Below the pieces are notes generated by a model. It was given only the letters and a program-made list of their open reading frames with translations. It was not told where the DNA came from and did not search any database. From Microbacterium sp. (GTDB lineage: Bacteria > Actinomycetota > Actinomycetes > Actinomycetales > Microbacteriaceae), in contig JAITUD010000106.1 in NCBI GenBank assembly GCA_031286555.1, positions 1 through 7,601 of the forward strand: DNA of 7,601 nucleotides. Direction: 5' to 3'. Numbering within the stretch: the first letter of the stretch is position 1; each line of letters opens with the position of its first letter. Below are positions 1 through 5,629 of this stretch, piece after piece. Position numbers and translations under genes: made by a program.

Positions 1-935
1 GTGTCCTCGAGGTCGGGGTTCCAGACCGGCTTCGGTGTGGCGTTGCGGGGCTGGATCTTCGCGCCGAACAGGCCCACCACGGCCGAGCCGTGCGTGCCGT
101 CGACCTGGAACTCGACCAGTTCGTCGCGGTTCACGCGCACGGTCCAGGAGGAGTTGATCTCGGCGACGATGCCGCCCTCCAGCTCGAAGATGCCGTATGC
201 GGCGTCCTCAGCGGTGGCGGTGTAGTGCTCGCCCTTCTCGTCCCAGCGGTCGGCGATGTGCACGGCGGCCTGGGCGTAGACGCTCTTGACCTCGCCGAAC
301 AGGTTCTCCAGCACGTAGTTCCAGTGCGGGAACATGTCGGTGATGATGCCGCCGCCGTCCTCGGTGCGGTAGTTCCAGCTGGGGCGCTGCGCGGGCTGCC
401 AGTCGCCCTCGAAGACCCAGTACCCGAACTCGCCGCGCACGGAGAGGATGCGGCCGAAGAAGCCCGAGTCGATGAGGCGCTTCAGCTTCTGCAGGCCTGG
501 CAGGTAGAGCTTGTCGTGCACGACACCGGTCTTCACACCGGCCGCGTCGGCCAGGCGAGCCAGCTCGACGGCCTCGTCCAGCGACTCGGCGGTGGGCTTC
601 TCGGTGTAGATCGCCTTGCCGGCCGCGATCGCCTTGCGGATGGCGGTGGCGCGAGCCTTGGTGACGAGGAAGTCGGCGTAGATCTCCCACTGCGGGTCGG
701 CCAGCGCGGCGTCGAGATCGGTGGTCCAGTCCTCGATGCCGTGCTCCGCGGCGATCTCGGCGAGCTTGGCCTCGCTGCGTCCGACGAGGATCGGCTTGAC
801 GGTCACCTTCGTGCCGTCCGCGAGCTCGATGCCGCCCTGGTCGCGGATCGCGAGGATCGAGCGCACCAGGTGCTGCCGGTAGCCCATGCGTCCGGAGACG
901 CCGTTCATGATGATGCCGATCTCGCGAGTCGCCAT
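1..935 (-). CDS. Gfo/Idh/MocA-family NAD(P)-dependent oxidoreductase, 3'-truncated by the window edge
   Basis: An uninterrupted minus-strand frame of 311 codons starts at ATG 935-933 and leaves the left edge with no stop. It begins MATREIGIIMNGVSGRMG, a Rossmann-type dinucleotide loop (G12-x-x-G-x-x-G18). EKP at residues 112-114 gives the family's catalytic lysine (K113). A GGG at 194-196 followed by D200 and H204 is the usual second-domain active-site block, so both domains are represented. Family knowledge: these enzymes oxidise or reduce sugars, inositols or related hydroxyls in the cytoplasm with a nicotinamide cofactor; the substrate cannot be read from the sequence. The upstream LacI-type operator supports an inducible carbohydrate-catabolism role, probably in an operon continuing leftward. 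No strong Shine-Dalgarno precedes the ATG, but the Rossmann fold begins immediately after it and no better upstream start was seen. Family call is firm; exact reaction unknown. Confidence 0.93.
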   Translation of the reverse strand, partial: MATREIGIIMNGVSGRMGYRQHLVRSILAIRDQGGIELADGTKVTVKPILVGRSEAKLAEIAAEHGIEDWTTDLDAALADPQWEIYADFLVTKARATAIRKAIAAGKAIYTEKPTAESLDEAVELARLADAAGVKTGVVHDKLYLPGLQKLKRLIDSGFFGRILSVRGEFGYWVFEGDWQPAQRPSWNYRTEDGGGIITDMFPHWNYVLENLFGEVKSVYAQAAVHIADRWDEKGEHYTATAEDAAYGIFELEGGIVAEINSSWTVRVNRDELVEFQVDGTHGSAVVGLFGAKIQPRNATPKPVWNPDLED

Positions 936-964
936 GGTGGTCCGTTCTGTCGAAGTCGTGCGCA

Positions 965-1018
965 GCGTCGGGATGACTGGGTAAGCGCTTTCCCATTATG
1001 AAACCAGGTTCCCGACGC
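965..1018. repeat. 9-bp inverted repeat bracketing the LacI operator
   Basis: GCGTCGGGA at 965-973 and TCCCGACGC at 1010-1018 are perfect reverse complements separated by 36 bp, and that interval contains the operator palindrome and the -10-like box. It could be a large hairpin ending the upstream membrane-protein gene (stop at 1036-1038), an accessory regulator site, or chance. There is no following T-run, so the terminator reading is weak. Confidence 0.4.
978..995. promoter_or_regulatory. LacI-family operator (near-perfect 18-bp palindrome)
   Basis: TGGGTAAGCGCTTTCCCA is palindromic except for one symmetric base pair (positions 5 and 14) and has the AAGCGCTT core with a central CG step, which is the classic LacI/GalR-family (CcpA/cre-like) operator shape. 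It lies 43 bp upstream of the oxidoreductase start and directly downstream of a -10-like CATAAT on the minus strand, a position suited to repression. The cognate LacI regulator is not in the window and is probably encoded in the sugar cluster to the left. Confidence 0.82.
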
Positions 1019-1026
1019 GAGTGCAA
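995..1026 (-). promoter_or_regulatory. Candidate promoter of the oxidoreductase gene
   Basis: On the minus strand CATAAT (1000-995) matches the -10 consensus at five of six positions and abuts the LacI-type operator. The nearest -35-like hexamer is TTGCAC (1026-1021), but the 20-bp spacer is longer than usual, so the -35 assignment is weak. The 936-1035 gap contains no gene that I can support. Confidence 0.45.
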
Positions 1027-1035
1027 GCCTCGACT

Positions 1036-2178
1036 TCAGACCAGAGCGGGTGCCGGGACGACCTCAGTCCGGGCCGAGCGGCGCCCTGCCGGATCGAGCG
1101 AGGTCAGGAGCAGGCCGACGACCGTCCAGCATCCGAGCAGCAGCCACGGGAACGAGATATCCGCGTCGGGGAAGTACGACAGGTCGCGCAGCAGCGTGGC
1201 GCCGGCGCCCGGCGGCATCCACTGGCCGATCGTGCCCCACGGATCGAGCAGGAACTCGACCGGCACGTTCGCCGCCGACAGCGGGTTCGCGAACAGGATC
1301 ATCGACACCGCACCGAGCGCGATGCCGGGGCGGCCCAACAGCCCCGAGAGCGCGGTCACGGTCGACGCGATCGCAGCGATCGTGAGGGCGATGGCGGCGG
1401 CATTCGCCCAGAAGTCCCCCAGCAGCGCACCGATCCAGGTCTGCAGGATGCCGGTGAGCACGAGCCCGGCTGACGCCGAGTACACGAGCACGCCCGCGAT
1501 CCTGCGCCAGGCGCCGGCGACCGTGAGCGACAGCAGCACGCCGCCGAGGACGCCGCCGATGACCATCGGGAACAGCGAGACGGTCAGGCCGATGCCCTGT
1601 GCATCCGAGTCGGCGTACGGCGCGAGATCGGTGACCACGACGGTCACGGTCGGGATCTCGAAGGCGCCGGGGGCCTGCGGCAGCTGCGGCTTCTGGCCGG
1701 CCATCGCCGCCTTGAGCGCCTCCCCCATCGCGGTCTGCAGCTGCTGAACGCCCTGCTCGACCTGGGTGCGGATCTGCGTGTCGATCTGCTTCTGCAGCTG
1801 CGCCGCCAGCCCGTCGAGGACGCCGGCGACCTGCGAGCTCGCGGCGGTCGCCTTGAGCACCTCCGGCGCGTCGGTCGGAGCGTCGCCGAGCACGATCGCG
1901 CCATAGGCCTCGCGGTGCTCGATCGCTGAGACAGCCGCGTCGCGATCGTCGTAGCGGATCAGGTCCACTGCCCCGTCGGCCTTCTCGCCGACGGCCTTCT
2001 CGATCTGCGCGACCGAGGCGTCCGGCCCGACGATCCCGACCGGCAGATCCTTCGCGGACGCGGTGAGCGCCGGCCAGGCGAAGGCGAGCAGGATGCCGCC
2101 GACGATCAGCGAGAGCCCGACACCGAGGGCGATCGCGCGCACCCAGGGGGTGCGGGACGGAGCGGATGCCGTGGACAT
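1036..2178 (-). CDS. YhgE/Pip-like or ABC-2-permease-like membrane protein under TetR control
   Basis: The 380-residue protein starts at ATG 2178-2176, chosen because AGGAGG (2188-2183) precedes it by 4 nt; a longer frame to 2241 would read through the promoter and operator. One hydrophobic helix lies at about residues 15-37. It is followed by a roughly 155-residue soluble, probably extracytoplasmic region (41-195) with a Gln/Ala-rich, helix-prone stretch at 115-165, then about five membrane segments (near 198-220, 226-248, 256-276, 282-300, 343-361) and a short basic cytoplasmic tail. This one-plus-five layout with a large first external loop is typical of YhgE/Pip, DUF3533 and ABC-2 type membrane proteins. 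It is much shorter than classical YhgE, which is about 900 residues. No ATPase gene is adjacent. Divergence from a TetR gene suggests an inducible export or envelope function; the substrate is unknown. Confidence 0.82.
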   Translation of the reverse strand: MSTASAPSRTPWVRAIALGVGLSLIVGGILLAFAWPALTASAKDLPVGIVGPDASVAQIEKAVGEKADGAVDLIRYDDRDAAVSAIEHREAYGAIVLGDAPTDAPEVLKATAASSQVAGVLDGLAAQLQKQIDTQIRTQVEQGVQQLQTAMGEALKAAMAGQKPQLPQAPGAFEIPTVTVVVTDLAPYADSDAQGIGLTVSLFPMVIGGVLGGVLLSLTVAGAWRRIAGVLVYSASAGLVLTGILQTWIGALLGDFWANAAAIALTIAAIASTVTALSGLLGRPGIALGAVSMILFANPLSAANVPVEFLLDPWGTIGQWMPPGAGATLLRDLSYFPDADISFPWLLLGCWTVVGLLLTSLDPAGRRSARTEVVPAPALV

Positions 2179-2182
2179 GATT

Positions 2183-2188
2183 CCTCCT
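2183..2188 (-). promoter_or_regulatory. Ribosome binding site fixing the membrane-protein start
   Basis: On the minus strand AGGAGG lies four bases before ATG 2178-2176. It is the strongest Shine-Dalgarno in the window and rules out the in-frame start 21 codons upstream. Confidence 0.8.
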
Positions 2189-2191
2189 AAA

Positions 2192-2205
2192 AACGAATGT
2201 TCGTT
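2192..2205. promoter_or_regulatory. TetR-family operator shared by divergent genes
   Basis: AACGAA-TG-TTCGTT has perfect 6-bp arms around a 2-bp centre, with a few further symmetric A/T pairs outside one mismatch. It lies between the divergent membrane-protein and TetR genes, covers the probable start site of the minus-strand promoter and sits immediately upstream of the plus-strand -10. This is the standard place for a TetR repressor that controls its neighbour and itself. Confidence 0.78.
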
Positions 2206-2210
2206 CTTTT

Positions 2211-2216
2211 TATGAT
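2211..2216 (+). promoter_or_regulatory. -10 element of the TetR gene
   Basis: TATGAT matches the -10 consensus at five of six positions and lies 36 bp upstream of the TetR ATG. No convincing -35 was seen at 16-18 bp; the palindrome at 2192-2205 fills the spacer region, which would allow autorepression. Confidence 0.5.
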
Positions 2217-2241
2217 GCGCCTCCTGTCCTAGGCTTGTCAA
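2212..2241 (-). promoter_or_regulatory. Promoter of the membrane-protein gene
   Basis: A perfect -35 TTGACA (2241-2236) is followed after 18 bp by CATCAT (2217-2212), four of six matches to the -10 consensus. The predicted transcription start falls at about 2200-2205, on the TetR-type palindrome, so repressor binding would block initiation. Confidence 0.65.
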
Positions 2242-2242
2242 C

Positions 2243-2247
2243 GGAGG
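2243..2247 (+). promoter_or_regulatory. Ribosome binding site fixing the TetR start
   Basis: GGAGG is followed by 5 nt and then ATG 2253-2255. This favours ATG 2253 over the in-frame TTG at 2235, which would place the Shine-Dalgarno inside the gene. Confidence 0.75.
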
Positions 2248-2252
2248 TCGGG

Positions 2253-2843
2253 ATGCCGAAGATCAGCGACAGCAGACGCGAGGAACGACGCCGGTCGATC
2301 CTCGAAGCCGCGCTGCGATGCTTCATCCGCACCGGGTACCAGCAGACCTCGATGGCCGACATCATCGCCGAGTCCGGGCTGTCCACCGGCGCGATCTACA
2401 GCTACTTCCCCAGCAAGCGAGAGCTCATCCGCGGCGTCGCCGCGCTCGTGATCGGCGACCGTCAGATCGAGCTCGCCAGCGCCGCTTCCGCGCACCCGGT
2501 CGGCCCGGCCGAGATCGCGACCCTGCTCATCGAGGGCGTGCGCGCGCACGCCCCGGTGCAGGCGCTCGTGCAGGTGTGGTCCGAGGCGACCGTCGACCCC
2601 GAGCTGCGCGGGCTCATCCAGGAGACCATCGGCGGCATGCGCGAGACGATCGCCGGCGCGCTCGAGCCGTGGGCGCGGGCGCATCCGGCTCAGCTGCCGG
2701 ACGGCGCCGATCCTGCGGAATGGGCGCGCGAGGTGACCCCCGTCGTTCTCGCACTGATCCCCGGCTTCGCCCTGCAGCGCACGATGTTCGACGACTTCGA
2801 CGAGGAGCGCTACCTCGCGGGCATCGGGGTCCTGCTGCCTTGA
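2253..2843 (+). CDS. TetR/AcrR-family transcriptional repressor
   Basis: The 196-residue protein begins MPKISDSRREERRRSILEAA, the basic leader and first helix of the TetR DNA-binding domain. The helix-turn-helix covers about residues 33-54, with the hallmark TSMADIIAESGLSTGAIYSYF and following SKREL. The remaining ~140 residues form the helical ligand-binding and dimerisation domain, which is not diagnostic of a ligand. Length is normal for the family. It is divergent from the YhgE-like membrane-protein gene across a 74-bp gap that contains a palindromic operator, so it most likely represses that gene and itself until an inducer binds. Its 3' end converges on a MarR gene with only 12 bp between the stop codons. 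Confidence 0.95.
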   Translation: MPKISDSRREERRRSILEAALRCFIRTGYQQTSMADIIAESGLSTGAIYSYFPSKRELIRGVAALVIGDRQIELASAASAHPVGPAEIATLLIEGVRAHAPVQALVQVWSEATVDPELRGLIQETIGGMRETIAGALEPWARAHPAQLPDGADPAEWAREVTPVVLALIPGFALQRTMFDDFDEERYLAGIGVLLP

Positions 2844-2858
2844 CGCGTGCGGGCGTCA
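2841..2858. terminator. Short hairpin joining the two convergent stop codons
   Basis: TGACGC (2841-2846) and GCGTCA (2853-2858) are perfect reverse complements around a 6-nt loop. The left arm begins with the TGA of the TetR gene, and the right arm ends with the complement of the TGA of the MarR gene. The symmetry would serve transcripts from both sides, but the stem is only 6 bp and has no T-run, so terminator function is tentative. Confidence 0.35.
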
Positions 2859-3314
2859 GCGTCCGAGCGCGTCGAGCAGGTCGGCGAACAGATCGAGGTC
2901 GGCGGCGGACCAGGCGCGCAACCGCTCGCCGATGCGGGCCTCATACGCCGCCCGAGCCGTCGCGACCCGCTCTCGGGCGAGGTCGGTCGCGACCAGCAGC
3001 CGCGCGCGCCCGTCCTCGGGATCGCGGACGCTCTCCACGAGTCCGAGCTCCTCGAGCTGACGCACCTGCCTGCTCACGACGGACTTGTCCGTCTGCAGCC
3101 GTTCGATGATCTCGCCGGCCGATGTCGCCTTGCCGCTCTCGATCGCGGCGAGCACCTGGTAGCCGAGCGGCTGGAGGTCGGGATGGACCGTCGCCGCCGC
3201 ATCCCGCCAGCTCATCCGGATGCGGGCGAACAGACGCCCCAGCTCCTGCTCGACGCGAGCGACGGCCTGGTCGAGCTCGGGCCGCTCTGCGGGCGCATCG
3301 GAGGGATCGGTCAT
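2856..3314 (-). CDS. MarR-family transcriptional regulator (first of two paralogues)
   Basis: This 152-residue protein has the MarR layout: an N-terminal dimerisation helix, then a winged helix-turn-helix. The recognition helix is at about 76-89 (DKSVVSRQVRQLEE), and the wing at about 95-106 contains the family's D-x-x-D-G-R signature (DPEDGR). The C-terminal helices complete the dimer. It has the same length as the product of 3392-3850, and my gapless hand alignment over about 84 central residues gives close to half identical, so the two are paralogues, probably from tandem duplication. A hairpin terminator lies between them, so this gene is probably transcribed on its own. There is no Shine-Dalgarno, but a -10-like box lies 7 nt upstream of the ATG. 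Target and ligand are unknown; the adjacent exporter is the obvious candidate. Confidence 0.94.
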   Translation of the reverse strand: MTDPSDAPAERPELDQAVARVEQELGRLFARIRMSWRDAAATVHPDLQPLGYQVLAAIESGKATSAGEIIERLQTDKSVVSRQVRQLEELGLVESVRDPEDGRARLLVATDLARERVATARAAYEARIGERLRAWSAADLDLFADLLDALGR

Positions 3315-3321
3315 GCCGCCC

Positions 3322-3327
3322 AGTCTA
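3322..3327 (-). promoter_or_regulatory. -10-like element for a leaderless MarR transcript
   Basis: On the minus strand TAGACT (3327-3322; four of six consensus positions, TANNNT form) ends 7 nt before ATG 3314. That spacing puts the transcription start at or next to the start codon, as in leaderless actinobacterial mRNAs, and would explain the lack of a Shine-Dalgarno. No clear -35 was found. Confidence 0.4.
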
Positions 3328-3342
3328 TTTCGCCGGACACGA

Positions 3343-3375
3343 CAGAACCCCGCCGCACAAGGCGACGGGGTTCTG
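3343..3375 (-). terminator. Hairpin terminator after the MFS-MarR operon
   Basis: The arms at 3343-3356 and 3362-3375 pair over 14 bp around a 5-nt loop. One internal position mismatches as C-A on the plus strand but forms a U-G wobble on the minus-strand RNA, which fits termination of leftward transcription from 3392-5579. It starts 17 bp beyond the stop codon of the second MarR gene. No U-tract follows, which is common in high-GC actinobacteria. Confidence 0.75.
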
Positions 3376-3391
3376 AGGCGACGTGGCGGGC

Positions 3392-3850
3392 TCAGGCCTC
3401 GGCGAGGACGCGGAACACCTTCGAGGCGATCTCGATCTCACCGGGATTCAGCTCGATCATGGCCGCGCGCATCCGCTCGGCGTGGTCGGCTCGCACCTCG
3501 GCGAGCGCCGCGCACGCCTTCGGCGTCGCCGTGAGCACACGCAGGCGCCCGTCGTGCTCGTCGGGCCGCGATTCCAGAAGACCCAGGTCCTCCAGCATCC
3601 GCACCTGCCGGCTGACGACCGACTTGTCCATCTCGAAGCTGTCGGCGAGCTGATGCGCGTTCGTGCCGCCGGAGCGGGCGACGAACGTGAGCAGCTTGTA
3701 GCCGGTCGCCTGCAGCTCGGGATCCACCCGAGCCGCAGACTCCCGCCACAGCGTGCGCGCCCGCGCGAACATCAGGTTCAGCTGCCCCTGGAACTCGGCG
3801 AGTGCCTCGTCGACGTCGGCCGAAGCCGGCGTGGTGCCTGCGGTGACCAT
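3392..3850 (-). CDS. MarR-family regulator, co-transcribed with the MFS exporter (second paralogue)
   Basis: The 152-residue product starts at ATG 3850-3848, one base after the TGA of the exporter (3854-3852), so the two are very likely translationally coupled; the frame upstream of this ATG is only a shadow of the exporter. The winged helix-turn-helix has its recognition helix at about 75-88 (DKSVVSRQVRMLED) and a DEHDGR wing signature near 97-102. The N-terminal half (FQGQLNLMFARARTLWRESA) and the C-terminal helices make up the MarR dimer interface. Co-transcription with an exporter is the standard arrangement for a local repressor that senses an exported compound. The three operator-like sites upstream of the exporter are its probable targets (inference). 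It is a paralogue of the product of 2856-3314. Confidence 0.94.
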   Translation of the reverse strand: MVTAGTTPASADVDEALAEFQGQLNLMFARARTLWRESAARVDPELQATGYKLLTFVARSGGTNAHQLADSFEMDKSVVSRQVRMLEDLGLLESRPDEHDGRLRVLTATPKACAALAEVRADHAERMRAAMIELNPGEIEIASKVFRVLAEA

Positions 3851-3851
3851 G

Positions 3852-5579
3852 TCAGCGGCTCTGACCCTCGTCCTCGCGCTCGAGGACGGCCACGGAACCG
3901 GTGGACGGCGCGGCATCCTCGGCCGAGACCGTGCGGATGCTGCCGGTGGGCGTGTACGAACCGACCTCGGCCTCCGCGACCTCGATCGCGGACTCCTCGG
4001 CACGCTCGCGCAGCTCCTCGGCGGCGTTCTTCGTCGACAGCGGCTTGTTCTTGATGAACGCGATCGCGATGATGCCGAGCACTGCCAGCGGAATCGCGAG
4101 GAAGAACGCGTCCGCGATGCCGCTGCCGTACGCCGACTCCACGATCTGCCGGATGGACTCCGGCAGGTCAGCCATCTTCGGCACGTCACCCGAACCGAGC
4201 ATCTTCAGCGCGTCGAGCTCCTCCGGCGAGGTGGGCTTGAAGCCCGCGAAGCCGTCCTTGAGGTACTGGGTGACATTGGTCGCCAGGACCGACCCCATGA
4301 TGGTCACACCGATGGTGCCGGCGATCGTGCGGAAGAAGTTCACCCCCGACGAGGCGGCGCCGAGCTGCTGCGGCGGGGTGTCGTTCTGCACGATCAGGGT
4401 GAGGTTCTGCATGACCATGCCCAGGCCGGCGCCCAGCACGAACATGTAGGTCGCGACCAGCGGGAACGGGGTGTCGTACTCGAGCGTCGACATCAGCGAC
4501 ACACCGACGAGGGCGAGCACCGAGCCCAGCATCATCCAGCTCTTCCACTTGCCGAAGCGGCTCACGAGCTGACCGATGATGATCGACGCGCCCATCTGAC
4601 CGATGATCATCGGGATGGTCATCAGACCGGACTCGGTCGGTGTGGCACCACGCGCCAGCTGGAAGTACTGCGCGAGGAAAACCGAGGTGGCGAACATCGA
4701 GACGCCGATCGCGATCGACGCGAGCACCGACAGCGTGAAGGTGCGGTTGCGGAACAGCGACATCGGGACGATCGGTTCCTTGACGAAGAACTCGACGATC
4801 ACGAACGCGACGAGCACGACGGCCGATCCGATCGCCAGCACGTAGCTGGTCATCGAGTCCCAGTCGAACTGCTGGCCCCCCATGGAGACCCAGATCAGCA
4901 GAGCCGAGACGCCGACCGCGAGGAGCACGACGCCGAAGTAGTCGATGGAGACCTTCTTGGCCTCGGGCTTCGGCAGGTGCAGCGTGAACTGCAGCAGGAT
5001 CAGGGCGACGATCGCGAACGGAACGCCCACGAAGAAGTTGGCGCGCCAGCCCCACACATCGGTGAGGAAGCCGCCGAGCAGCGGGCCGCCGATGGTGGCG
5101 AAGGCCATGATGCCGCCGACGACGCCCATGTACTTGCCGCGCTCACGGGGCGAGATGATCAGCGCGACCGCGACCATCACCAGCGACATCAGACCACCGA
5201 CGCCGAGACCCTGCACGACGCGCATGGCGATCAGCATGTTGATGTTCTGCGAGAAGCCGGCGATCACGGTGCCGACGGTGAACAGGATCAGCGAGAGCTG
5301 CACGAGCACCTTGCGGTCGAGCAGGTCGGAGAGCTTGCCCCAGATCGGGGTGGAGACCGCGGTGGCCAACAGGCTCGCGGTGATGACCCAGGTGTACTGG
5401 GCCTGCGTGCCGCCGAGGTCGGCGACGATGACGGGAAGCGAGGTCGACACGACCGTGCCCGAGAGCACGGCGACGAACATGCCGACGACGAGGCCGGAGA
5501 TCGCGGTGAAGATCTCGCGGGCTGAGCGCTTCTCAGCCGTGGAGTGTGTATTGGAGTTCAAAAGAGGATTCTCCTGCAT
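3852..5579 (-). CDS. DHA2-family (EmrB/QacA type) 14-TM MFS drug exporter
   Basis: The 575-residue protein has the hallmarks of drug:H+ antiporter family 2. Near residues 46-57 is the LPVIVADLGG stretch that follows TM1. Motif A is at 81-94 (GKLSDLLDRKVLVQ), motif B at 120-130 (RVVQGLGVGGL) and the antiporter motif C at 165-170 (GPLLGG). About 14 hydrophobic segments run to about residue 510. The last ~65 residues form a polar, Glu-rich cytoplasmic tail. Such proteins expel hydrophobic or cationic compounds from the membrane using the proton gradient; this one's substrate is unknown. It heads an operon with a MarR gene 1 nt downstream. No Shine-Dalgarno precedes ATG 5579; an alternative TTG at 5561 (residue 7) has AGGAG 9 nt upstream, which would give 569 residues. 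A promoter and operator-like repeats lie in the 92-bp gap to the divergent dehydrogenase. Confidence 0.95.
   Translation of the reverse strand: MQENPLLNSNTHSTAEKRSAREIFTAISGLVVGMFVAVLSGTVVSTSLPVIVADLGGTQAQYTWVITASLLATAVSTPIWGKLSDLLDRKVLVQLSLILFTVGTVIAGFSQNINMLIAMRVVQGLGVGGLMSLVMVAVALIISPRERGKYMGVVGGIMAFATIGGPLLGGFLTDVWGWRANFFVGVPFAIVALILLQFTLHLPKPEAKKVSIDYFGVVLLAVGVSALLIWVSMGGQQFDWDSMTSYVLAIGSAVVLVAFVIVEFFVKEPIVPMSLFRNRTFTLSVLASIAIGVSMFATSVFLAQYFQLARGATPTESGLMTIPMIIGQMGASIIIGQLVSRFGKWKSWMMLGSVLALVGVSLMSTLEYDTPFPLVATYMFVLGAGLGMVMQNLTLIVQNDTPPQQLGAASSGVNFFRTIAGTIGVTIMGSVLATNVTQYLKDGFAGFKPTSPEELDALKMLGSGDVPKMADLPESIRQIVESAYGSGIADAFFLAIPLAVLGIIAIAFIKNKPLSTKNAAEELRERAEESAIEVAEAEVGSYTPTGSIRTVSAEDAAPSTGSVAVLEREDEGQSR
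5571..5575 (-). promoter_or_regulatory. Possible ribosome binding site for an alternative exporter start
   Basis: On the minus strand AGGAG (5575-5571) lies inside the first codons after ATG 5579 and 9 nt before an in-frame TTG (5561-5559). It is the only Shine-Dalgarno-like sequence here, so translation may start at TTG rather than ATG. Confidence 0.4.
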
Positions 5580-5584
5580 AGAAA

Positions 5585-5600
5585 GTTGATCTGCGTCAAC
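5585..5600. promoter_or_regulatory. Operator-like site A (GTTGA-N6-TCAAC)
   Basis: GTTGATCTGCGTCAAC has perfect 5-bp arms around 6 bp. It covers the predicted exporter transcription start and overlaps its -10 box. Its size and position fit a MarR-type operator. Confidence 0.6.
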
Positions 5601-5627
5601 GATACATCATTAGTTGCCCTTTCTCAA
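5599..5627 (-). promoter_or_regulatory. Promoter of the MFS-MarR operon
   Basis: On the minus strand TTGAGA (5627-5622; five of six -35 matches) and TATCGT (5604-5599; four of six -10 matches) are spaced by 17 bp. The predicted start is near 5592, giving a leader of about 12 nt before ATG 5579. Operator-like sites A and B overlap the -10/start and the -35 respectively. Confidence 0.6.
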
Positions 5628-5628
5628 C
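5613..5628. promoter_or_regulatory. Operator-like site B
   Basis: GTTGCCCTTTCTCAAC has the same 16-bp design as site A with one changed arm base. It is also the core of a perfect TAGTTG-N8-CAACTA inverted repeat (5611-5630), and it contains the exporter's -35 TTGAGA on the minus strand. Confidence 0.6.
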
Positions 5629-5629
5629 T

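Noticed and set aside
90..1001. Plus-strand open frame of 303 codons across the oxidoreductase
   Set aside because: It is antisense to a clear Gfo/Idh/MocA gene, has a low-complexity Val/Leu/Gly/Asp composition, no Shine-Dalgarno and no recognisable motif.
208..1026. Minus-strand frame of 272 codons overlapping the oxidoreductase
   Set aside because: It is a frame-shifted shadow of the true gene, dominated by Arg, Gly and His, and it would start upstream of the operator and promoter.
2318..3109. Plus-strand frame running through the TetR end into the MarR gene
   Set aside because: The Arg-rich translation lies in another frame of the TetR gene and then antisense to MarR; it is not protein-like.
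3343..3375. The strong inverted repeat considered as a MarR operator
   Set aside because: The arms are long (14 bp) around a 5-nt loop, GC-rich, and pair best as minus-strand RNA just after a stop codon, which is terminator geometry; the sequence is unlike the GTTGA sites upstream of the exporter.
3851..4189. Longer version of the second MarR protein starting inside the exporter
   Set aside because: The extra N-terminal part is Arg/Ser-rich and is the exporter's tail read in another frame. ATG 3850, 1 nt after the exporter stop, gives a normal 152-residue MarR protein.
3753..5525. Very long plus-strand open frame opposite the MFS exporter (590 codons)
   Set aside because: The translation is almost entirely His, Asp, Arg, Glu and Gly, with no domain or hydrophobic pattern. 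It is the mirror of GC-rich codon positions in the exporter on the other strand.
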